A stretch of DNA of 64,000 bases from positions 310,001 through 374,000 of the forward strand of contig CAWUFC020000001.1 of assembly GCA_963921335.3 (NCBI GenBank). Reading direction: 5' to 3'. The DNA is from CAWUFC02 sp963921335. GTDB lineage: Bacteria; Pseudomonadota; Gammaproteobacteria; Pseudomonadales; Halieaceae. Both the position numbers and the translations under genes were made by a program. Positions 27,465 to 36,726 of this stretch are shown piece after piece. The first letter of the stretch is position 1. Each line of letters begins with the position of its first letter. The notes beneath the pieces are model-generated. The model saw nothing but the letters and a program-made list of their open reading frames with translations, ran no database searches and was not told the origin of the DNA.

Positions 27465-29009
27465 ATGACCGAGCAGCAACGCCAAACCCGACTTTTGATC
27501 ATTCTCGACGGCTGGGGCCACCGGGAAGACACCCGGGACAATGCCATTGCCCATGCCGAAACCCCCGTTTGGGACCGCTGGTGGCAGAATCAGCCACGTA
27601 CACTAATCTCTGGCTCTGGGCTGGACGTGGGCCTGCCCGCAGGGCAAATGGGTAATTCTGAAGTCGGTCACATGAGCCTGGGAGCTGGGCGCGTCATCTT
27701 CCAGAATATGACACGCATCGACAAAGCCATAGAAGACGGCAGCTTTAACGACAATCCGGCATATTGCCGAGCCATCGACAGTGCCATTGCCAACGATGGC
27801 GCCGTTCACGTGTTTGGCCTGCTATCGCCCGGCGGCGTTCACAGTCACGAGAACCACATTTTTGCCGCCATCAGGCTGGCTCACGCTCGCGGCGCCAAAA
27901 GGGTCTACCTGCACGCTTTTCTGGATGGTAGGGATACCCCACCGCGCAGTGCCGAACCCTCATTAGAACGCGCTGAGGCGCTGTTCGAAGAACTGGCATG
28001 CGGTGCCGTGGGCACAGTAACCGGGCGCTACTATGCGATGGATAGAGACAATCGCTGGGATCGTATTGAAGCTGCTTACAAGCTGCTGACACAAGGGGAG
28101 GCCTCGCAACGGGCCGAAACAGCGATCACTGCCTTGCAACAGGCGTATGACAGGGGTGAAGACGACGAGTTTGTGCAGCCCACCAGTGTGGGTGATGCTG
28201 ACGCCAGGGTCAGCGATGGCGATGCCGTCCTGTTTATGAATTTCCGCGCCGATCGGGCCAGGCAGCTGAGCCACGCGTTCCTGGATTCGAACTTCGATCA
28301 CTTCGATCGCGGGCAGCGAGTGGCACTGGCTGATTTCGTGATGACCACTGAATATGCCAGCAGTCTCCACACCAGCTGTGCTTATGAGGCAGAGCAGCTG
28401 GTCAACGTATTACCCGCCTATCTCGCAGATCGTGGGCACACTCAGTTGCGCATTGCCGAAACCGAAAAATACGCCCACGTGACCTTCTTTTTTAGCGGCG
28501 GTCGTGAGGACCTCTACGACGCTGAGGAGCGTATTCTGGTGCCCTCGCCAGACGTGGCAACCTATGACCTGCAACCGGAGATGAGCGCTCCGGAGGTGAC
28601 CGACAAACTCATTCAGGCCCTCGAAAGTGGTGATTACGACCTCATCGTGTGCAATTTTGCCAACGGCGATATGGTCGGCCATACCGGCAATTTTGACGCT
28701 GCCGTAAAGGCCGTAGAGGCGCTTGATGAATGCCTGGGTCGCCTGGAGCAGGCCATCCTGGCAAACCGTGGCGAGGCGCTTATCACCGCTGACCACGGCA
28801 ACTGTGAGCAGATGCTCGACTATGACAGCGGCCAAAACCACACCCAACACACGACGGAATCGGTTCCACTGGTTTACATTGGTGAGCGGCAGGTGACCTT
28901 CTCGGCAGAGCCGGGTATTCTCGCCGATGTGGCCCCAACATTGCTCAAGCTGATGACCATTGACCAACCCCCGGAGATGACCGGGCGCAGCCTGCTTAGC
29001 CTGGGATGA
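27465..29009 (+). CDS. gpmI: 2,3-bisphosphoglycerate-independent phosphoglycerate mutase
   Basis: 514 residues, the family's normal length. Metal and catalytic motifs are seen: ILDGWGHRED near the start, GNSEVGHMSLGAGR containing the phospho-serine, DGRDTPPRS, and ITADHGNCEQM plus HTQHTTESVPLVY near the end. It interconverts 3- and 2-phosphoglycerate in glycolysis using Mn2+. Its stop overlaps the next start as ATGA. Confidence 0.97.
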   Translation: MTEQQRQTRLLIILDGWGHREDTRDNAIAHAETPVWDRWWQNQPRTLISGSGLDVGLPAGQMGNSEVGHMSLGAGRVIFQNMTRIDKAIEDGSFNDNPAYCRAIDSAIANDGAVHVFGLLSPGGVHSHENHIFAAIRLAHARGAKRVYLHAFLDGRDTPPRSAEPSLERAEALFEELACGAVGTVTGRYYAMDRDNRWDRIEAAYKLLTQGEASQRAETAITALQQAYDRGEDDEFVQPTSVGDADARVSDGDAVLFMNFRADRARQLSHAFLDSNFDHFDRGQRVALADFVMTTEYASSLHTSCAYEAEQLVNVLPAYLADRGHTQLRIAETEKYAHVTFFFSGGREDLYDAEERILVPSPDVATYDLQPEMSAPEVTDKLIQALESGDYDLIVCNFANGDMVGHTGNFDAAVKAVEALDECLGRLEQAILANRGEALITADHGNCEQMLDYDSGQNHTQHTTESVPLVYIGERQVTFSAEPGILADVAPTLLKLMTIDQPPEMTGRSLLSLG

Positions 29010-30184
29010 AGCCAGTGAGGGTCATGGCCATCCACAGCAAGTGCCTGCTCATCACCCTCGCCCTGCTACTCACGGTCAATCTGCCTGTTGCCGGCCAGGC
29101 CCAGGGCGACGACGAAGCCGAAGCCCGAGCCCGGCTGGAGCAGCTTAAACAAGATATGGCTCGACTCAGCGAAGAGTTGCAAACTGATCGGGCGGAACAG
29201 GGTAGTCTGCAATCGGCCCTGCGTGATTCTGAAGTAGCGATCGGCCAGATTCAGGGCGATATCAAAAAAACCCGCGAAGAACTGGCATGGTCACGCCAGC
29301 AGCTAAAAGGCATGACGCAGCAGCGCAAGGAATTGCAGGTCGCCCGGGGGCAGCAACAGGAGCTGATCGTACGGGAGCTGCAAACCGCTTATCAGATGGG
29401 CCGTCAGAGCCAGCTGAAGATTTTGCTGAATCAGGAACAACCGGACACCCTTGCCCGCTCAATGGCTTACTACCAGTATTTTTACGAGGCTCGGCAGGCC
29501 AATATCGAGTCTTATCTCAATATCATCGCCCGCATAGATGAGCTGGAGCCGGAAATCGTCGCCACCACCGAACAACTTGCCACCAGCGAGGCAACCCTGG
29601 AGCAACAGCGACAAACACTTCTCGCCAGCAGGGCGCAGCGAGAAGAAGATCTGGCTCTGCTCAACGCAAGCATCAGGACAAAAGATGAACGCCTGGCGAG
29701 GATGTCAGCTGACCGGGAAGAGCTGGAAAGTCTGCTTGTACTGATTGAAGAGGCCGTGGCTCAGCTAGCCCAACCGGAGGCCTACCAGGCTTTCGCAGAG
29801 CTCAAAGGCGGCATGCCCAGACCCCTCCCAGGCAAGCCCAGCAACCGCTACGGAGCCAAACGCAGTGGCAGTCTGAAATGGCAGGGCTGGTCCATTCCGG
29901 CGGACACGGGCACCATCGTATCCGCAATTCATCAGGGGCACGTGGTCTTCGCCGACTGGTTCCGCGGCTCCGGACTACTACTGATTATTGATCATGGAGA
30001 TGGTTACATGAGCCTGTATGCCCACAACGAGGCGCTGCTTCGGGAGGTGGGCGAGTGGGTACCAGCTGGGGCAGCCATCAGTACCGTAGGTAACAGCGGA
30101 GGCCAGAATCAGGCTGCGCTGTACTTTGAGATCCGGGAAAACGGCAAACCCACTAATCCCGCGCGCTGGCTGCAAAGCGGCTAA
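29006..30184 (+). CDS. envC: Murein hydrolase activator EnvC
   Basis: 392 residues. Signal peptide (LLITLALLLTVNLPVAGQA), then a long coiled coil (about 35-260), then a LytM/M23 domain. The LytM metal ligands are largely lost: the final HxH is replaced by LYFEIREN, and the first His position is not seen. This is typical of EnvC, which activates amidases rather than cutting murein. Start 29006 overlaps gpmI; ATG 29024 with GTGAGGG upstream is an equally good alternative. Between gpmI and ctpA, a conserved order. Confidence 0.92.
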   Translation: MKPVRVMAIHSKCLLITLALLLTVNLPVAGQAQGDDEAEARARLEQLKQDMARLSEELQTDRAEQGSLQSALRDSEVAIGQIQGDIKKTREELAWSRQQLKGMTQQRKELQVARGQQQELIVRELQTAYQMGRQSQLKILLNQEQPDTLARSMAYYQYFYEARQANIESYLNIIARIDELEPEIVATTEQLATSEATLEQQRQTLLASRAQREEDLALLNASIRTKDERLARMSADREELESLLVLIEEAVAQLAQPEAYQAFAELKGGMPRPLPGKPSNRYGAKRSGSLKWQGWSIPADTGTIVSAIHQGHVVFADWFRGSGLLLIIDHGDGYMSLYAHNEALLREVGEWVPAGAAISTVGNSGGQNQAALYFEIRENGKPTNPARWLQSG

Positions 30185-30231
30185 TTGGGCCGGTTTAGGT
30201 TAAACTTGAGTCAATTCAAGCGGCATTGATT

Positions 30232-31569
30232 ATGACTCTTCTTTCCATTCTACACATTCAGTTCCGGACCCTGCTGGGTGCGACCGCACTGCTGGCGAGC
30301 CTGCTCGGAGCAACAGCTTCTCTCGCCACCCCCGAATCCTCGGAGGAAGAAGCCGTTCTTCCCCTGGATGAACTGCGGACCTTTGCTGACGTCTTCAACC
30401 AGATTCGGCTTGGATACGTTGAGGAAGTGGATGACAAAACGCTGCTGGAATATGCCATACGCGGGATGCTCACCGGGCTTGATCCTCACTCGGTTTACCT
30501 GACAGCAGACGACTTTACAGACCTTCAAACCAGCACCAACGGTGAATTCACCGGGCTTGGACTGGAAGTGGGCCTTGAAAACGGATTCGTTAAGGTCATT
30601 TCGCCCATTGATGACACCCCCGCTGACCGTGCCGGCCTTGAAAGCGGCGACATGATCCTGAAACTGGACAATCAGCCCGCTAAAGGACTGAGCCTCAACG
30701 AGGCCATCGAGCTGATGCGAGGCCCCAAAGGCAGCAGCATTGAACTGACCATTGCCCGTGAGGGGCTCAACAAGCCCTTTACTGTGACACTGATTCGGGA
30801 CACGATCCCGGTAGTGAGCGTGCGCAAGCGCTGGCTGGAACCGGGCTACGCCTATTTGCGCATTGCTCAATTCCAGAAGGCAACCGGCGATGAGGTCGCC
30901 AAAGCGCTGGACAAATTGAAAACCGAGGAAGACCTCAAGGGTGTTGTTCTGGATTTGCGGAATAACCCCGGCGGCGTGCTCAGCGCCAGCGTGGATGTCG
31001 CGGGGCACTTTTTGCGCGGTGGCCGCGTTGTTTACATCGAGGGTCGTATGCCCAATACCCAGACCAATTACAACGCAACCCCGAACGACAGCATCGAAGG
31101 CGCACCGATGGTGGTACTGATCAATGGGGGCAGCGCCTCTGCATCGGAGATTGTCGCCGGCGCCCTCCAGGACCATCGCCGCGCTGTGGTCATGGGTACT
31201 GACAGCTTCGGCAAGGGCTCCGTGCAAACCATCATGCCGCTTTCAGAGGAGCGAGCGATTAAGCTGACGACGGCACTCTACTTCACGCCTAACGGCCGCT
31301 CCATCCAGGCACAGGGTATCCAGCCAGATATTGAGGTGGAGAGAGCTAGAGTGACAGCCTTTGAAAACCTGCCGCCGCGCATAAGCGAAGCCGACCTGAA
31401 TCGGCGCTTGGACAATGCAAATGATGATGCCGAGCAAGCGCCTGCCAGCTCCAGCCGCGCCCCCAACGAACTACTGGCGTCTGACAATCAACTGTACGAG
31501 GCGCTCACTCTGTTGAAAGGGCTTCACATCCTGGGTATGTACGACTCAGAACAGACCGAAGCCCGTTAA
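30232..31569 (+). CDS. ctpA: Carboxyl-terminal processing protease, S41A family
   Basis: About 445 residues. Signal peptide, then FNQIRLGYVEEVDDKTLLEYAIRGML, a PDZ domain (GLGLEVGLENGFVKVISPIDD ... PADRAGLESGDMILKL), and the S41 core with NNPGGVL, catalytic Ser in NGGSASASEIVAGAL and catalytic Lys in DSFGKGSVQT. A periplasmic protease that trims C-termini of envelope proteins. ATG 30232 is preferred to an in-frame TTG 6 bases upstream. Confidence 0.93.
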   Translation: MTLLSILHIQFRTLLGATALLASLLGATASLATPESSEEEAVLPLDELRTFADVFNQIRLGYVEEVDDKTLLEYAIRGMLTGLDPHSVYLTADDFTDLQTSTNGEFTGLGLEVGLENGFVKVISPIDDTPADRAGLESGDMILKLDNQPAKGLSLNEAIELMRGPKGSSIELTIAREGLNKPFTVTLIRDTIPVVSVRKRWLEPGYAYLRIAQFQKATGDEVAKALDKLKTEEDLKGVVLDLRNNPGGVLSASVDVAGHFLRGGRVVYIEGRMPNTQTNYNATPNDSIEGAPMVVLINGGSASASEIVAGALQDHRRAVVMGTDSFGKGSVQTIMPLSEERAIKLTTALYFTPNGRSIQAQGIQPDIEVERARVTAFENLPPRISEADLNRRLDNANDDAEQAPASSSRAPNELLASDNQLYEALTLLKGLHILGMYDSEQTEAR

Positions 31570-31589
31570 AACCTTGAACGGTTTTTTTT
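31568..31589 (+). terminator. Possible intrinsic terminator after ctpA
   Basis: AAAACC (31568-31573), a 6-base loop, GGTTTT (31580-31585) and four further T residues. The stem is short and AT-rich, so termination may be weak. It lies where the start of the next gene would be expected. Confidence 0.42.
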
Positions 31590-31595
31590 GCATGC

Positions 31596-32354
31596 CTGCG
31601 GCGAACAGCGCTGCCGCTGCTGTTTTGTTGTTTGTTGGTCCCGGCCAGCGGCATCGCACAGCCACAAAACCGGCCTCAACTGGTGTTGATACTGGACGAT
31701 ATCGGTAACCATCTGGATTCCGGTATCAGGGCCTTGCAGTTACCCGGCAAAATCACCATCGGCGTTCTGCCCCATACGCCCAATGCAGTCACATTGGCAA
31801 CGATGGCTCCGAAGGCGGGAAAAGAAGTGCTGCTGCATACCCCCATGAGTAATGCCGCCAATAAAAGACTGGGGCCTGGGGCACTAACCAGTGACATGCC
31901 CCGGAATACGTTTATACAAAGCCTGGATGAGTCGCTCGACAGCACCCCCAATGTAAAGGGCGTCAGTAATCACATGGGCAGTGAGCTGACAGCAAAACGT
32001 GAGCAGATGCAATGGTTGATGCAGAACCTCGCTGCGAGAGGGCTCTACTTTGTCGACAGTCGCACCAGCGCAGCGACAGTAGCTGCTGCAGTCGCGACAG
32101 AGTACCGGGTACCGCATTTATCCAGGCGTATCTTTCTGGACAACGAGCAGGACGAAGCTTCGATTGAGCGTCAGTTTGAGGCCCTGCTCAGGCTGGCAAG
32201 AAAAGAGGGGTATGCTGTCGCCATTGGCCACCCCTATGCGGTGACGCTGCAGTTCCTAGAGCGCCGCCTGCCGGAAGTGGCTGCGGAAGGGTTTGAACTC
32301 GTATTGCCTTCGGAGGTTTTGGCAAGACTGACGGCGAGTCCGGACCTCCGCTAG
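31596..32354 (+). CDS. yibQ: Divergent polysaccharide deacetylase family protein (YibQ/DUF610), start unclear
   Basis: About 250 residues. PQLVLILDDIGNH with paired aspartates, LHTPMSN, GVSNHMGSELT, FVDSRTSA and VAIGHPYAVTL match the NodB-like divergent deacetylases encoded next to envC-ctpA; probably periplasmic. The frame is open back to a TGA at 31575 and encodes a good signal peptide (LRRTALPLLFCCLLVPASG) that has no ATG or GTG in frame. The first canonical alternative, TTG at 31632, would cut the signal in half. An ATG at 31592 is out of frame by one base; one C fewer at 31595-31596 would join it. The start given is the CTG opening that signal. Confidence 0.72.
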   Translation: MRRTALPLLFCCLLVPASGIAQPQNRPQLVLILDDIGNHLDSGIRALQLPGKITIGVLPHTPNAVTLATMAPKAGKEVLLHTPMSNAANKRLGPGALTSDMPRNTFIQSLDESLDSTPNVKGVSNHMGSELTAKREQMQWLMQNLAARGLYFVDSRTSAATVAAAVATEYRVPHLSRRIFLDNEQDEASIERQFEALLRLARKEGYAVAIGHPYAVTLQFLERRLPEVAAEGFELVLPSEVLARLTASPDLR

Positions 32355-33124
32355 AGCCGGACTTCAATGCCCCGCTCAGCCATGTAGGCCTTGGCCTGCG
32401 GCACCGTATACTCGCCGAAGTGGAAGATGCTGGCGGCGAGCACCGCATCGGCACCGCCCCTAACGACACCGTCAACCAGATGATCTAGATTTCCCACGCC
32501 GCCAGAGGCGATCACCGGGATATTCACCGCGTCGCTGATGGCCCGAGTCACGTCCAATTCGAATCCGTCCTTGGTGCCATCACGATCCATACTGGTGAGG
32601 AGGATCTCGCCGGCACCGTAATCAGCCATCTTCTCCGCCCAGGCGACTGCATCAATCTCGGTAGGCTTGCGGCCACCGAGAGTAAAGAGCTCCCAGCGCG
32701 GCCGTCCGTCCACATCGTCCACACGCTTGGCATCAATCGCCACCACAATACATTGCGAGCCAAAGCGCTCCGCGGATTCGCGCACCAGGTCGGGGTTATG
32801 AATAGCTGCAGTATTAATACTGACCTTGTCAGCACCCGCATTCAGCATCAGTCGAATGTCTTCAACTTTACGAATTCCTCCGCCCACGGTGAGCGGAATG
32901 AATACTTCCTCGGCAATACGCTCTACCGTGTGAACCGTCGTATCGCGCTGCTCGTGACTGGCGGTAATATCCAGAAAAGTCACCTCATCGGCGCCCTGCT
33001 CGTTGTAACGCTTGGCGATTTCTACCGGGTCACCCGCATCTCGGATATCGACAAAGTTAACCCCTTTTACAACCCGACCGTTTTCTACGTCCAGGCAAGG
33101 GATAATGCGCTTGGCGAGCCCCAT
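32351..33124 (-). CDS. hisF: Imidazole glycerol phosphate synthase cyclase subunit HisF
   Basis: 257 residues, a TIM barrel. Catalytic Asp in IIPCLDVENGRVVKGV and Asp in VAIDAKRV; phosphate sites VGGGIRK and SGGVGN. With HisH it makes IGP and AICAR. Its stop shares the palindrome CTAG with the convergent yibQ stop, and its ATG overlaps the hisA stop. Confidence 0.97.
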   Translation of the reverse strand: MGLAKRIIPCLDVENGRVVKGVNFVDIRDAGDPVEIAKRYNEQGADEVTFLDITASHEQRDTTVHTVERIAEEVFIPLTVGGGIRKVEDIRLMLNAGADKVSINTAAIHNPDLVRESAERFGSQCIVVAIDAKRVDDVDGRPRWELFTLGGRKPTEIDAVAWAEKMADYGAGEILLTSMDRDGTKDGFELDVTRAISDAVNIPVIASGGVGNLDHLVDGVVRGGADAVLAASIFHFGEYTVPQAKAYMAERGIEVRL

Positions 33125-33870
33125 TAGCGGGCCTCTCCGACCAGTTGGTCTGCCAGCTGCTGGGCCTCTGCGACGTCCAGGGTGCCTTCATAAATGGCTC
33201 GCCCTGTAATGGCGCCACAGATACCACTGTCAGCGACATTTGCCAGGGCCCGAATATCTTCGATATTGGTGATACCCCCCGATGCAATCACGGGGATACT
33301 GGAGGCGCGGCCCATGACGGCAGTGGCCTCAACATTCACACCCTGCATCATGCCGTCGCGGGCAATATCGGTGTACACGATGGCGCTGACGCCGTCATTC
33401 TCGAACTGCTTGGCAAGATCTGCGGCCTGCACTTCGCTCACCTCGGCCCAACCGTCAGTCGCCACCAGCCCGTCTTTAGCGTCCAGCCCAACGATGACAT
33501 GACCAGGAAATGCACGACAGGCCTCGCCGACAAACTCAGGTTCCTTGACGGCTTTGGTGCCAATGATCACGTAACTGACACCCGCTTTAATATAGTGCTC
33601 GATAGTCGCAAGATCACGGATACCGCCGCCGATCTGTATCGGCAGATTCGGGTAGGCTGCCGCGATGGCAGTCACCACCTCGCCATTCACCGGTTCACCG
33701 GCGAAGGCGCCATTAAGGTCCACCAGATGGAGTCGGCGGCAACCCGCCTCTACCCATCGTGCCGCCATGGCAACAGGGTCATCAGAGAAAACCGTGGAAT
33801 CGTCCATCAGACCCTGACGCAAGCGCACGCAGGCACCGTCTTTCAAATCAATTGCAGGGATAATCAGCAT
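33124..33870 (-). CDS. hisA: Phosphoribosylformimino-5-aminoimidazole carboxamide ribotide isomerase HisA
   Basis: 248 residues, a TIM barrel paralogous to HisF. MLIIPAIDLKDGACVRL has the first catalytic Asp; IQIGGGIRDLATIE and ASGGITNIEDI are the phosphate loops and YTDIARDGMMQG carries the second acid. Fourth step of histidine biosynthesis. Overlaps hisF and follows hisH by 3 bases. Confidence 0.97.
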   Translation of the reverse strand: MLIIPAIDLKDGACVRLRQGLMDDSTVFSDDPVAMAARWVEAGCRRLHLVDLNGAFAGEPVNGEVVTAIAAAYPNLPIQIGGGIRDLATIEHYIKAGVSYVIIGTKAVKEPEFVGEACRAFPGHVIVGLDAKDGLVATDGWAEVSEVQAADLAKQFENDGVSAIVYTDIARDGMMQGVNVEATAVMGRASSIPVIASGGITNIEDIRALANVADSGICGAITGRAIYEGTLDVAEAQQLADQLVGEAR

Positions 33871-33873
33871 GTT

Positions 33874-34524
33874 CTATTCCTGGCCATTCCAGCTTAAAAA
33901 ATTGCGCAGCAATTGCAGGCCGGCGGTATGGCTTTTCTCCGGGTGAAACTGCACAGCGAACAGGTTATCGCGAGCCAGGGTTGCATCTATCTTCAAACCG
34001 TAATCCGCGCTGCCGCTAACCAGGCTGCGATCGTCGGCATGCACATAATAGCTGTGCACAAAATAGAAGCGGCTGTCCTGTTCAATGCCCTGCCACATCG
34101 CGTGGGGCTTATCCTGGTGCACCTGGTTCCAGCCCATGTGTGGCACTTTCAGGCGATCACCATTGGCGTCCAGCAAAGGATCGCCGAAGTACTTTACTTC
34201 CCCGGCAATCATATCCAGACACTCGACGCCGCCATTTTCCTCAGAGCGGCTCAGCAAGGCCTGCAGGCCAACACAAATAGCCAGCACGGGCTTGTCCTGC
34301 TTCAGGACATCCTCAAGCATCTGATCGCAATGCAGACGACGAATCTCCGCCATGCAGTCACGAATAGCACCCACGCCGGGGAAAATGACCCGGTCCGCCT
34401 CGCGAATAATCGCAGCATCGTGTGTCACAACCACCCGCTCCGCGCCCACGTGTTCCAGGGCACTCGCTACAGAGTGAAGATTGCCCATGCCGTAATCAAT
34501 AACGGCAACCAGTTCCTGATTCAT
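33874..34524 (-). CDS. hisH: Imidazole glycerol phosphate synthase glutaminase subunit HisH
   Basis: 216-residue class I glutamine amidotransferase. IDYGMGNLHSV opens the fold; the nucleophile is in LAICVGLQALL, with Val after the Cys where Leu is commoner; the His-Glu pair is in FHPEKSH. It supplies ammonia to HisF. Confidence 0.96.
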   Translation of the reverse strand: MNQELVAVIDYGMGNLHSVASALEHVGAERVVVTHDAAIIREADRVIFPGVGAIRDCMAEIRRLHCDQMLEDVLKQDKPVLAICVGLQALLSRSEENGGVECLDMIAGEVKYFGDPLLDANGDRLKVPHMGWNQVHQDKPHAMWQGIEQDSRFYFVHSYYVHADDRSLVSGSADYGLKIDATLARDNLFAVQFHPEKSHTAGLQLLRNFLSWNGQE

Positions 34525-34535
34525 GTTCGTGTTAC

Positions 34536-35129
34536 TTAGAGGACGCCCTTAGTGGACGGCGTGATTCCATACATTCTGGGGTCTTCAGCCAGCGCCATTC
34601 GCAGCGCTCGACCAAAGGCCTTGAACACCGTTTCTGCCTGATGATGCGTATTCTCGCCGCGCAAACTGTCCACATGCAGGGTGACCAGCGCATGATTGAT
34701 AAAGCCCTGGAAAAACTCGTGGAACAAATCGACATCAAATCCGCCGACCATCGCCCGGGTAAACGGCACGTGGAACTCCAGACCCGGGCGGCCAGAAAAA
34801 TCTACAACCACGCGAGAGAGTGCTTCATCCAGCGGCACATAGGAGTGTCCGTAGCGAACAATGCCCTTCTTGTCGCCTACCGCCTGCGCCACTGCCTGGC
34901 CCAGGGTAATGCCGATGTCTTCCACGGTGTGGTGGTCATCAATGTGTGTGTCGCCCTTGGCCACGATGTCGAGGTCAATCAGGCCATGACGGGCAATCTG
35001 CTCCAGCATGTGCTCGAGAAACGGGATACCGGTGTCAAAATTGACCACACCGGTGCCGTCCAAATTCACACTGACGGTGATCTGGGTTTCGAGGGTATCG
35101 CGCGCTACAGTTGCGGTACGCTGGCCCAT
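34536..35129 (-). CDS. hisB: Imidazoleglycerol-phosphate dehydratase HisB
   Basis: 197 residues from MGQRTATVARDTLETQI (35129); the longer frame upstream is not family-like. Two metal-binding clusters DDHHTVEDIGI and NTHHQAETVFKAFGRAL are present. This is the monofunctional dehydratase without the histidinol-phosphatase domain of the enterobacterial fusion. It heads a hisB-hisH-hisA-hisF operon. Confidence 0.96.
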   Translation of the reverse strand: MGQRTATVARDTLETQITVSVNLDGTGVVNFDTGIPFLEHMLEQIARHGLIDLDIVAKGDTHIDDHHTVEDIGITLGQAVAQAVGDKKGIVRYGHSYVPLDEALSRVVVDFSGRPGLEFHVPFTRAMVGGFDVDLFHEFFQGFINHALVTLHVDSLRGENTHHQAETVFKAFGRALRMALAEDPRMYGITPSTKGVL

Positions 35130-35251
35130 GCCAATCTCCCTTAAGGGTGCACGTTGCGGAAACCGCCGCATTATAAAAGAAGCGGCTCCCCAATACACGG
35201 CTGGCTTCCAGTACAATTCACACCCTGATGAACGGGTAATTTAGACGATTT

Positions 35252-36304
35252 ATGCAGCCGAAGCAGTTTCAACAGGCGGTGCTCGACTGGTACGACCAGC
35301 ATGGGCGCAAAACCCTGCCATGGCAGCAAGATATTAGTCCGTATCGGGTTTGGGTCTCCGAGATCATGCTGCAACAAACCCAGGTAGCCACGGTTATTCC
35401 CTATTTTGATCGCTTCATGGAAGCATTGCCCACAGTAAAGGACCTTGCAGCAGCACCCGAGGATGAAGTGCTTCATCTGTGGACCGGCCTGGGCTACTAC
35501 AGCCGAGCCCGTAATCTGCATCATGCTGCACAGCAGGTGATGACAGATTTTGACGGCGAGTTCCCTGACTCTGTGGATGCCCTGAGCACTCTGAAAGGCG
35601 TGGGGCGCTCGACCGCCGGGGCCATTCGCAGCATCGCTTTTGAACAGCCAGCCGCCATTCTGGATGGCAATGTGAAAAGAGTGCTGGCCAGATACGCCGC
35701 TATTGAAGGCTGGCCCGGCAAATCTGCGGTATTGAAGGAGCTGTGGTCCGCCGCGGAGGAGCTGGCTCCAGACTATCGTTGCCGCGACTATAGCCAGGCC
35801 ATGATGGATCTGGGCGCCACCCTGTGCACCGCCAAGTCACCCGCCTGCGATCGCTGCCCCCTTGCCGATGACTGCCTTGCCAGGGCCGCAGGCAAGCAAT
35901 TGGAGTTTCCAGGGCGCAAGCCGCGAAAACCCCTCCCCGTGCGCACAACGCTCATGTTGATCGCCACCAACGAGCAGGGAGAGGTGTTATTGGAGAAGCG
36001 CCCCGATAGCGGCATCTGGGGCGGCCTGTGGAGTTTCCCGGAATTTGCTGACTCAGATGCGGCGCTGGAATTTTGTGAGCGTGAATTGGGAACGCAGCAA
36101 GGCTCGGAATCACTACCCGGTTTTCGTCACACGTTCAGCCACTATCACCTGGAGATCACGCCATTGTTGGTCCATCTGCACGAGACCAGGGAACACGTCA
36201 TGGAAGGGGACGCCCGGCTCTGGTATAACATGCGCAAACCCGCGGTATTGGGCATTCCCAAACCCGCCTCCAAGTTACTGAAATTATTGGAAAAACAGGT
36301 CTGA
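35252..36304 (+). CDS. mutY: A/G-specific adenine glycosylase MutY
   Basis: 350 residues. HhH-GPD fold with SEIMLQQTQVATVIPYF, the helix-hairpin-helix LKGVGRSTAGAI and the catalytic Asp in AAILDGNVKRVLAR. The 4Fe-4S cluster site is C-x6-C-x2-C-x5-C (CTAKSPACDRCPLADDC). The C-terminal NUDIX-like domain recognises 8-oxoG. It removes adenine mispaired with 8-oxoG. yggX follows 2 bases later. Confidence 0.96.
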   Translation: MQPKQFQQAVLDWYDQHGRKTLPWQQDISPYRVWVSEIMLQQTQVATVIPYFDRFMEALPTVKDLAAAPEDEVLHLWTGLGYYSRARNLHHAAQQVMTDFDGEFPDSVDALSTLKGVGRSTAGAIRSIAFEQPAAILDGNVKRVLARYAAIEGWPGKSAVLKELWSAAEELAPDYRCRDYSQAMMDLGATLCTAKSPACDRCPLADDCLARAAGKQLEFPGRKPRKPLPVRTTLMLIATNEQGEVLLEKRPDSGIWGGLWSFPEFADSDAALEFCERELGTQQGSESLPGFRHTFSHYHLEITPLLVHLHETREHVMEGDARLWYNMRKPAVLGIPKPASKLLKLLEKQV

Positions 36305-36306
36305 TT

Positions 36307-36579
36307 ATGTCCAGAACCGTATTCTGCAAGAAGTACCAGCAAGACATGGAAGGGCTTGATGCACCGCCCTATCCCGGGCCCAAGGGGCAGGAAATCTTTG
36401 AATCGGTATCCAAACAAGCCTGGACTGAGTGGCAAGCCCACCAGACGATGTTGATCAACGAAAAGCACCTGAACATGATGGATGCGGAGTCCCGCAAATA
36501 CCTGCAGGAAGAGATGGACAAGTTTCTGGCTGGAGAGGACTACGATAAGGCCGAAGGCCATGTTCCGCCCAGTGAATAG
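36307..36579 (+). CDS. yggX: Fe(2+)-trafficking protein YggX
   Basis: 90 residues beginning MSRTVFCKKYQQDMEGLD, the family's invariant start with a conserved Cys; YPGPKGQEIF and WQAHQTMLINE are also typical. Linked to protection of Fe-S enzymes against oxidation, which fits its pairing with the Fe-S enzyme MutY. Confidence 0.95.
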   Translation: MSRTVFCKKYQQDMEGLDAPPYPGPKGQEIFESVSKQAWTEWQAHQTMLINEKHLNMMDAESRKYLQEEMDKFLAGEDYDKAEGHVPPSE

Positions 36580-36585
36580 GGGCTC

Positions 36586-36614
36586 TTGACTCCCCCTGCC
36601 TCAACAGGTTTAAT
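36586..36614 (+). promoter_or_regulatory. Sigma-70 promoter of tRNA-Phe
   Basis: TTGACT, a 17-base spacer and TTTAAT, followed by a GC-rich discriminator (acgcgcc) typical of growth-rate-controlled stable-RNA promoters. The predicted transcript start is near 36621, 30 bases before the tRNA. Confidence 0.7.
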
Positions 36615-36650
36615 ACGCGCCTCTCGCGTCCTGCGAGGTCTCTAAGACAC

Positions 36651-36726
36651 GCCCAGGTAGCTCAGTCGGTAGAGCAGTGGATTGAAAATCCTCGTGTCGG
36701 TGGTTCGATTCCGCCCCTGGGCACCA
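36651..36726 (+). tRNA. tRNA-Phe (anticodon GAA)
   Basis: 76 bases with encoded CCA. Acceptor GCCCAGG pairs with CCTGGGC. D-arm GCTC...GAGC, anticodon stem GGATT...AATCC around TTGAAAA with GAA at 36684-36686, T-arm GGTTCGATTCC. All arms pair well. Confidence 0.97.

Noticed and set aside
30250..31227. 325-residue antisense frame over ctpA
   Set aside because: ctpA has all catalytic motifs in the other strand; the antisense frame has none.
36578..36597. AGGGG/CCCCT hairpin after yggX considered as a terminator
   Set aside because: Five-base stem with no T tract, and it overlaps the -35 of the tRNA promoter.
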